Source of the DNA: Synura sp. LO234KE
Taxonomy: Eukaryota; Sar; Synurophyceae; Synurales; Mallomonadaceae
Direction: 5' to 3'
Assembly: GCA_015143735.1 (NCBI GenBank)
Contig: VKHC01000100.1
Location: forward strand, 1 to 14,609
Length of the DNA: 14,609 bases
The notes beneath the pieces were generated by a model. It was not told the origin of the DNA. It searched no databases and saw only the letters and a list, made by a program, of their open reading frames with translations. Both the position numbers and the translations under genes were made by a program. This document shows positions 9,435 to 14,609 of the stretch, piece after piece (position 1 is the first letter of the stretch; each line of letters opens with the position of its first letter).

Positions 9435-9800
9435 ATATAGTTTTTTTTCGAAATCATTCATCTTAATTAAAGATAGACAAAGGCATACGCAAAATGTCTA
9501 TTAATTAAGAGCCCCCATGTACCAACTGGCAAGCCCCGTGACCTAGTGGGGGAGGGGGGAGAACGCTCCGCCCGCCGTAAGCGCAGTAACTTCCTCTCCC
9601 GGGGATGATTAGTACGCAACAACGTCCCCAGCTAGATGAAAGGGGACGCGCGTACCACCCGCGGGGAAGGACAATTCTACTAATCAAACACCACGCATGA
9701 CACCAGAGCGACGCGGGAGTAAGACAGTCCTAACAAGGCGAGTGAGAGTAATAGAGGCACAGGATAGTAAATGCAACGCACGTCTCGAGAAAGTGGCCCA
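9435..9800 (-). pseudogene. Copy 1 of the three-copy family: conserved 3' region
   Basis: The minus strand shows clear base-level similarity to 12405-12740 (minus) and to the reverse orientation at 11720-11985 (plus). In the shared frame it reads PVPLLLSLALLGLSYSR, a hydrophobic segment, then stops, then LGTLLRTNHPRERKLLRLRR. After a frame change it reads VTGLASWYMGAL, then stops, then TFCVCLCLSLIKM. Equivalent peptides are present in the other two copies. The stops and the frame change suggest that this part of copy 1 is no longer translated as in the ancestor. The 14-bp inverted repeat around 9463-9508 (TTAATTAA..TAGACA) sits at its distal end. Confidence 0.7.
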
Positions 9801-10637
9801 CCACGCCGACCGAGACCATGAAGGTAAAACACCAGAGAACTAACACCGACAGAATTCCATGTCCTTCAACAGTTGTGGCGGTTCCCGTGAGGCTCCGTAG
9901 TGTGTGCTCCTCGAGAGCCTGTGCATTCGCCGAAATGACGCGAAGGGACCCCACGACTGCTACATCCTGCGAGGTGGTCCATGGCGCCGGCACCGATACT
10001 CTAGAGCCCCCAGAATGATTGACCGGGAGCAAGGAGGCTTGAAGTGGTTGCGCCCGATGGTGAAGTCGGGCCGCGATCCAGTCTTGCGCCACGAATTCGA
10101 CGTGTTTATCCCAGAGAGGATTAACGACTGTGTCCCATGGAATGGGACCAAGATAAAGCCAATCGCCCACAAAGCTGTCAGAGTTATCTTCGATTTCGAA
10201 AAAGATCGGTAAGAACGCCCGATGCGCCGGGACCGTGACCGTGGTCGTTTCAGCAAAAATTTGTGATGAACGGTCGCGCCGGGTTCGTTCCAGCAGGGCT
10301 TCTGGGCAGACCCGAATTTCTAGTTCCGTGGTGTACGCGTCTGATTCGAAGTCAGGAGGGGTGATATCCAGAAGCAGACTGCACAACCATCTTCCCTGAA
10401 CATAAAATGTTATCCTTGACAGCTCGCGTTGAAGATCAAACTGCTGTGAGTTCGAAAAGCCGAGAGAAAATTTTTCCGTCATCAGTGAATCAATCGAGTT
10501 AGCTGACCTAATTTCTTCTAATGTCGACAGAGATACTCCCTGCCTTTTACCGAGGTTGATGTAACATAGTCTGGCTGTTCATGATGGGCCTGGACGCTCA
10601 GCAAAGTCAGAATCAGAGCGGTCTTCATAAATATCAT
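9730..10637 (-). CDS. Copy 1 open frame: putative secreted/membrane protein, two exons, about 266 aa
   Basis: Exon 1 (10637-10551) encodes MIFMKTALILTLLSVQAHHE, a typical signal peptide, then QPDYVTSTS. An intron of 107 or 110 nt follows (GTAAAA..CTCACAGCAG, with two possible acceptors three bases apart, both in phase). Exon 2 runs to a stop at 9730 and encodes FDLQRELSRITFYVQGRW, an acidic ectodomain-like region with one N-glycosylation sequon (NHS), and a hydrophobic C-terminal segment (GILSVLVLWCFTFMVSVGVV). This is consistent with a surface or secreted type I protein. The family is unrecognised. The frame used near the 3' end differs from the frame conserved in the other copies. The protein may therefore be a truncated or frame-shifted survivor, and I cannot say whether it is expressed. 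Confidence 0.45.
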
Positions 10638-10698
10638 CTTGAGTGTAGATTTCAGTGGAGATTTCAGAAGATTCCTCGTAGACTGGTGCAGCCGCCAT
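10579..10698 (-). other. Upstream overlapping ORF, 39 codons
   Basis: An ATG at 10698 opens an acidic frame (MAAAPVYEESSEISTEIYTQ, then DDIYEDRSDSDFAE). It ends at 10579, after the start of the signal-peptide frame at 10637, and in a different frame. It could be an upstream ORF that limits translation of copy 1, or part of the ancestral coding sequence displaced by a frameshift. Its strongly acidic, low-hydrophobic composition looks protein-like. Confidence 0.3.
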
Positions 10699-10712
10699 AA
10701 CCCAACAGTTTA

Positions 10713-10793
10713 GGCCGCTGAAGATTGTTGAGTGCTGCCACCTAGCCCAAAATCTGGAGGATTAAAAATTTGCGAATGAGATATCGAAGGGTT
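10713..10793 (-). other. Possible decayed upstream coding segment of copy 1
   Basis: Twenty-seven codons read NPSISHSQIFNPPDFGLGG then STQQSSAA before a TAA. They are in the same frame as the signal-peptide exon at 10637. The composition resembles a disordered protein segment. It suggests that coding sequence once extended upstream, as also seen in copy 3. Confidence 0.25.
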
Positions 10794-11036
10794 GCCGGGA
10801 AAGGTTGGAGATTACGGATTTGCTTGTACAAGCTGTTTGCGATTTTACATTTCGCAGCTTACGCTAAAAGCCGGGAGCACATTCGCCTGCGCCTTTAAAG
10901 GCTTAGATAACGTATATCTTGAGGCCTTTAGGCAAACTCTGGGACCGCTAGAACACTTTTATACGTACGTACGCCCGCTATAGCGGATGGTGAATTGTTA
11001 CAGCGATGAACGTTCCTCTAGGTGATGATTCATCAG

Positions 11037-11985
11037 AATAATTGGGGTTGCACTATATTGATGCCAGCCACAAAACTTTTCGGAAAAAACATTTCATGCA
11101 GAATCTTTATTTTGAACGAAGCCGATATGGGCTATCACTGAAGTTTTGGGAGGGTGATGTAACTCATTGCGGTTTTCCTAACAATATTAAGAGGAATGAA
11201 ATCCTGTCTCTTGATTAACCAATTGAGATAGTTGGAAACATATGTCATCAAGGTTGTCGTTCTCAAAGTGGTGATCCAGTTCCGTACTGCTATGAACTCG
11301 AGTATCTGTATTACCCGATTTCGGGGAGATACACGTCTTGGAGAAGCGATTTGATCGTCTTCATTAGCCTCTCTCAGCTGTTCAAGTCCCTGCTATCATT
11401 GCCGGACAAAACCTTTTATATGGAGGGTTACCGGCGCTGCAATTTTTTTGGATTAAGCCGACGTGACTTCTCTTTCATATGGCGTCCCGTGCTCCCCAGG
11501 AGTGAACAGATCATGTCACACCAGAAAACCACGTCGAGTGCACTGAACACCGGAGTGCCATGGTGAAGAGATCTTTGGTAGCATGCGCTCTCCTGTTTTG
11601 GTGGAGCCAAACTTATTAGATACATCCGCTGTCGGTGCTAGATAGATTTGGAGCTCTGTGTTCTGTTACAGTTTGTTATCTGGTTCGCCTACCTTGTTTC
11701 GGTCCGCTAACCGCATTCTCGAGACCTGTATCTCATCTGTTATACCATGGTTCTGTTAACATTTGCGTTCTTGGGATTTGTTCGTTGCCGAGTTTCTTAG
11801 ATGTCATCCCTGGTACTTCTTTAGAAAATTGCGGACTAACCATCCCCGGGGACGGACTTTCCAACGCTTTCGAGCGGACGCCGCCTCCCCCTGCCCCCAC
11901 TCGGTCACGGGGATTCGACCGTCGGCACACGAGGGCTCTTAGTTATTTGACATGTACCTGCCTGATTATAATATTAAAGATGTGA
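11037..11985 (+). pseudogene. Copy 3 of the family, inverted and decayed
   Basis: One plus frame from about 11037 to 11566 runs about 176 codons with a single stop (TAA near 11216). It begins LGLHYIDASHKTFRKKHFMQ and includes WEGDVTHCGFPNNIKRNE and YCYELEYLYYPISGRYTSW. The segment KTFYMEGYRRCNFFGL, then RRDF (about 11408-11470), aligns with ITFYVQGRWLCSLLLD..PPDF of copy 1. The 3' part carries VLLTFAFLGFVRCRV, TNHPRGRTFQRFRADAA, PHSVTGI and SYLTCTCLIIILKM, matching copies 1 and 2. Relative to copy 1 about 320 bp of the middle is missing, so this is a broken copy. It lies head-to-head with copy 1 and tail-to-tail with copy 2. Confidence 0.6.
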
Positions 11986-12253
11986 GATTTTTGTGCATAA
12001 TAATTAAAATGTAAAGTATTCGGTAAAGCTTTCTCGAAGTTCTCTATTGTTCCCACTAGTAGGCAAATTGTTTTTGTGTTCCTTCTTTCTAGTTTTTAGT
12101 ACTACTATGTCGTCCTGACTATAAACCCTCCCTTCGCTTGAGTATCTCTTAATTTTTTTGTTTTTGAAGACTTTGCAGTGTTACAAAGGCACTAGAGGCT
12201 AGCACCAACTGCAGTAACACCTACTAAGTCGCTTCAGTACTCTTATGCCACGA

Positions 12254-12281
12254 ACGTCCTCCTTGACACGTCCTCCTTGAC
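12254..12281. repeat. Perfect 14-bp tandem duplication
   Basis: acgtcctccttgac occurs twice with no spacer and no mismatch, in otherwise featureless sequence between copies 2 and 3. Confidence 0.85.
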
Positions 12282-12404
12282 CTCCCTGTGGTGGGAATAA
12301 ATGACATTTTCTTGAGAGAAGAATGGACATTTCATCACATGGCTCGTATTAAGAGAATAGGATATATCTAACGTTAAGTTGTGCTGATAACCTTTTCACC
12401 TTAT

Positions 12405-12830
12405 TTATCATAAAGGTAGACATGAGAAAACCTTAATGCCCAATAGCTCAGAGCCTCCATGTACCCACTTGCAATACCCGTGACTGAGTAGGGGAAGAGA
12501 GAGGAAGACTCCGCCCGTCAGCGTAGTAAACTCCTCCCCCGAGGATGATTAGTTTGCAACAAGGTCCCCAAGCAGATAGAAGGACATACTAAACAAGCAT
12601 CTTTCATGACATCGAAGCGGCAAGAAAGTACCAGGAACGCAAGTGGTAATAGTAGGAACACAGTATAAAAGTTGAAATGCGTACCTCAAAAATGCAGACC
12701 TTGACCGAGCTAAACCAGGAAGGTAGAGGGGACAAGCGCCGTCGCGAAAATTTTGAAACTAATTTTGAAGCGATTTCAGAGGAGAACGCATGCTCACTAG
12801 TAAGGGGTTTTCGGCTGCAAACCCTCTGCG
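12405..12830 (-). pseudogene. Copy 2 of the family: 3' part, decayed
   Basis: The minus strand aligns with copy 1 over its last 400 bases or so. The shared frame reads FLLLPLAFLVLSCRFDVMKD, CLGTLLQTNHPRGRSLLR, a TGA, then RAESSSLFPYSVTGIASGYM and EALSYWALRFSHVYLYDK. One stop interrupts an otherwise open frame of about 90 codons, the best preserved of the three 3' regions. Similarity to copy 1 continues upstream to about 12740 and then weakens. I could not trace the N-terminal half, which would be expected near 13300-13530. Confidence 0.6.
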
Positions 12831-12959
12831 TCAATTCTCAGGCCACTTCGCAACAACCGGCAAGGGCTATTGAAAATATCATGGGAGGTAACATGAAATT
12901 GGGAGAACCATCACAGATTCCCTCTGAAGGCCAGGCCCATGTTTCCTTATAAGCACCTG

Positions 12960-13350
12960 GGCGGTATGCAACACCCAATCCGGGTCAGAACTAGTGCTTG
13001 AGCGCTCCCGGTGACGGTTTTGCAGCATAGCGGCTGCATAATATACTACACCTTATTTTGTGGACTAGCTATCTACCTTTACTATACGGTGCGTTCTACT
13101 AGTACCCTGTTCCTACGCTAGTCGACGGCTCAGTAGGTGGCGTATCTCCGCCACCTGGAACTATCCGTAATCAACGGTGGGATTTTATTTGGAGCGGTTA
13201 CACTCGCTACACTTTTGTTTCTAAATTACTACACTAACTTCTGCTTCACTTACTGGGTGCACCTCTTCAAGATATCTAATGCATAGCTAGTTCAGGTTGC
13301 AGCCCTATATGATTGGTTCTATTTAATGACGAGCACGATCAAGGCGAGTG
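12960..13350. other. Stretch upstream of copy 2 with no clear gene
   Basis: If copy 2 were full length its middle would lie here, but I found no secure similarity. A perfect 8-bp inverted repeat (aggtggcg tatctc cgccacct, 13135-13156) could form a small hairpin. Confidence 0.4.
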
Positions 13351-13564
13351 TGTCACATCACGTGACATGTTATGAGTAATGTTTTGTTCAAGTAATGACA
13401 TGTATGCGTGGTGTATGGGAGGAGTGTCATAGATGAATTGACTTGACAAGTGCACGGCGGATACGCACGAATCGAGAGGCAAAGAGAAGGGCAAGGGGCT
13501 GAAGTGGCGACGTTATAATCAGCGAGAGAAGTGCTCACAACGGCAAACACAACAGCAAACAAAA

Positions 13565-13714
13565 ATGGTAAGACATGCGGCTGAGTATTGCGGGAGGAGG
13601 TTCAGTATCAGACAGCTGCTCCTCGTGGATGGTTAGACGGCTGAACGTTTGGAGTGTTTCCGGTCGCTAGAAGATTTTGCAAATGTGTAAACGAGATGCA
13701 GAAATAATTTGCAG
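13565..13714 (+). other. Candidate 5'-leader intron of the CTF8-like gene
   Basis: A perfect donor GTAAGA begins at 13568 directly after an ATG (13565-13567) that follows an A-rich leader. An acceptor, ATTTGCAG, ends at 13714, giving a 147-nt intron. The joined ATG would not be in frame with the main ATG at 13729, so it would act as a short upstream ORF. The intron is likely from its signals but unproven. Confidence 0.35.
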
Positions 13715-13728
13715 TTTGGAGGCATCAT

Positions 13729-13952
13729 ATGGTTCAAGTTAAAGTTGACGATGACGTACCTGAAGGGTTAGGAGCTTGGGCGACTTTGGAGCTGTATCAA
13801 GGCGATCTGTTGGGAAATCTGCAAGGCATCATCATGGGGGATAGGTATTGTGTATTTTCAATTTAACCTGAATCTATTGATCACTCAGGCGTATGACGGG
13901 TAAATGTACGTTGAGGAGCAAAATTTGGAGGATGGCAAAAATTCTGAAATAA
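13729..13952 (+). CDS. CHTF8: CTF8-like subunit of the alternative clamp loader, 5' part, possibly decayed
   Basis: Exon 1 (13729-13844) encodes MVQVKVDDDVPEGLGAWATL then ELYQGDLLGNLQGIIMGD. A 44-nt intron (13845-13888, GTATTG..CTCAG) joins to RRMTGK and a further 16 codons before TAA at 13950. The pattern MVQ, G-L-x-x-W-x-x-L-E-L, QG-(D/E), L-G-N-L, I-(I/V)-x-G, then x-(T/Y)-G-K matches CTF8. CTF8 pairs with CTF18 and DCC1 in the RFC-like complex that loads PCNA for sister-chromatid cohesion. The likeness is from my knowledge of the family. Oddities: the segment between LGNL and the I-x-G strand is shorter than in relatives, a Tyr interrupts LELQG, and the sequence after GK does not match the usual L-x-K-P block. 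A frame one base away gives an acidic stretch (YVEEQNLEDGKNSEINDIS), as expected further on in the protein. This means a missed intron, a frameshift or decay. Confidence 0.5.
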
Positions 13953-14609
13953 ACGATATCAGTTGATTTTTTGGTGGGGGATCAATTTATGATCATTAAC
14001 TGAAGTGTTCCCAAAGTTACGTTGACCATTACATCGAGTTCATCACGACCGGAAAATTTGGCGCTTAAACTGATTTAAAATTTAGATTTTTGTGAATGAA
14101 GATGCAAGTTAAGGTCCTCTTAATATGTTGAAAGGAGATGATATAAATATCTATATCTGCAAATACTTTCGTTGTCACTCATTTAAGTGTTTACGTCATA
14201 AGATCTATTCTCGGTATTTTGAATGTTACCTGAGTTCTCTGAAATTTTCCATTTGTCATTTCTTTCTACATTTCTTATGAATTTGCATTTAGGCCCCCTT
14301 GGCAAGCATTACGCAACTTGTTTGAAGTCCTAGCTCGTCTCTGTTATCAAAATTCTGATCGTTTATTGGGGAGCCCCAAATTTTCACATGTTCCGTTATG
14401 ACCAGGTAGTTTCCGCTTACAGCTGCTGTCTGCCCCGTCAGGCTATTTCTTGACTCTGACGTAATTAATTAATTGACTGTTTGCGATATAAACCTATGGT
14501 GCTGAACCATTTAGCTGCCGAACGGTTTTAGAACTACGCTTCTACCGTCGTTAACTAACAATGGCCAACTGTATTTGGTGGTAGTTGGGATCTTAGAAAC
14601 TGCTTCTAA
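13953..14609. other. Unresolved downstream region of the CTF8-like gene
   Basis: I could not find the expected C-terminal F-K-x-R-P segment. A plus-strand open stretch of about 50 codons ends at 14401 and contains FRPPWQALRNLFEVLARL then CYQNSDRLLGSPK. It looks coding-like and might be an exon of this or another gene, but no joining splice pair is convincing. The rest is AT-rich with no recognised feature. Confidence 0.3.

Noticed and set aside
11196-11228. Short plus-strand start (MKSCLLINQLR) as the signal-peptide exon of copy 3
   Set aside because: Its distance to the shared T-F-Y block (215 bp) matches copy 1 (218 bp from the inner ATG), but a longer open frame in another phase runs through the same bases. 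The match could be coincidence.
12677-12952. Plus-strand ORF of 91 codons
   Set aside because: It is antisense to copy 2 of the decayed family; the similarity to copies 1 and 3 supports the other strand.
13353-13562. Minus-strand ORF with a hydrophobic start, near where copy 2 should begin
   Set aside because: The position is tempting, but the frame begins at a TTG with no usable ATG. The peptide does not match the first exon of copy 1, and the region is more likely the leader of the plus-strand CTF8-like gene.
1-14609. CRISPR arrays, bacterial operons, tRNA or rRNA genes
   Set aside because: I found no regularly spaced repeats with unique spacers, no ribosome-binding-site-linked gene strings, and no recognisable tRNA or rRNA segment. 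The window is eukaryotic in gene structure.

Overview
The window reads as nuclear DNA of a eukaryote, and not as a bacterial or organellar segment. Several reading frames join only across short GT..AG introns of about 44-110 nt. Some of these introns carry a CTAAT-type branch site just before a pyrimidine-rich AG. The genes recognised are eukaryotic: a WD-repeat protein resembling the cilia-linked WDR93, an S-formylglutathione hydrolase, and the start of a CTF8-like replication-factor subunit. A cilia-type gene with very short introns suggests a flagellated protist or zoosporic lineage (for example a stramenopile/oomycete or a chytrid). I cannot decide between these from the sequence.

Layout. 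Positions 1-1990 (-) hold a multi-exon WD-repeat gene that runs off the left edge. Positions 2000-5200 are gene-poor: a possible terminal exon at 2881-2994 (+), a weak ORF at 3077-3397 (-), a TA microsatellite, and three separate two-copy tandem duplications with periods of 43, 60 and 80 bp. A 128-167 codon unrecognised ORF lies at 5213-5716 (-). At 6248-7401 (-) four exons join cleanly into a 323-residue protein with a basic N-terminal segment and a C-terminal domain of unknown function. It is divergently transcribed from an intronless, apparently intact S-formylglutathione hydrolase at 7732-8625 (+).

Positions 9430-12830 hold what I consider the main discovery: three diverged copies of one element or gene. 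One is on the - strand (9435-10793), one on the + strand (11037-11985) and one on the - strand (12405-12830). They share a C-terminal or 3' region with a hydrophobic segment, a basic T-N-H-P-R motif and a second hydrophobic tail. Copy 1 still has a long open frame with a predicted signal peptide and a short intron. All three copies carry stops or frame changes relative to each other, so this looks like a decaying family of membrane or secreted proteins. The right end (13500-14609) holds the 5' part of a CTF8-like gene whose 3' part I could not resolve.

The genes do not form an obvious pathway. The two best-supported functional units are the divergent pair at 6248-8625 and the decayed three-copy cluster. 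All gene models are read by eye from splice signals and frames. No search or alignment program was run.
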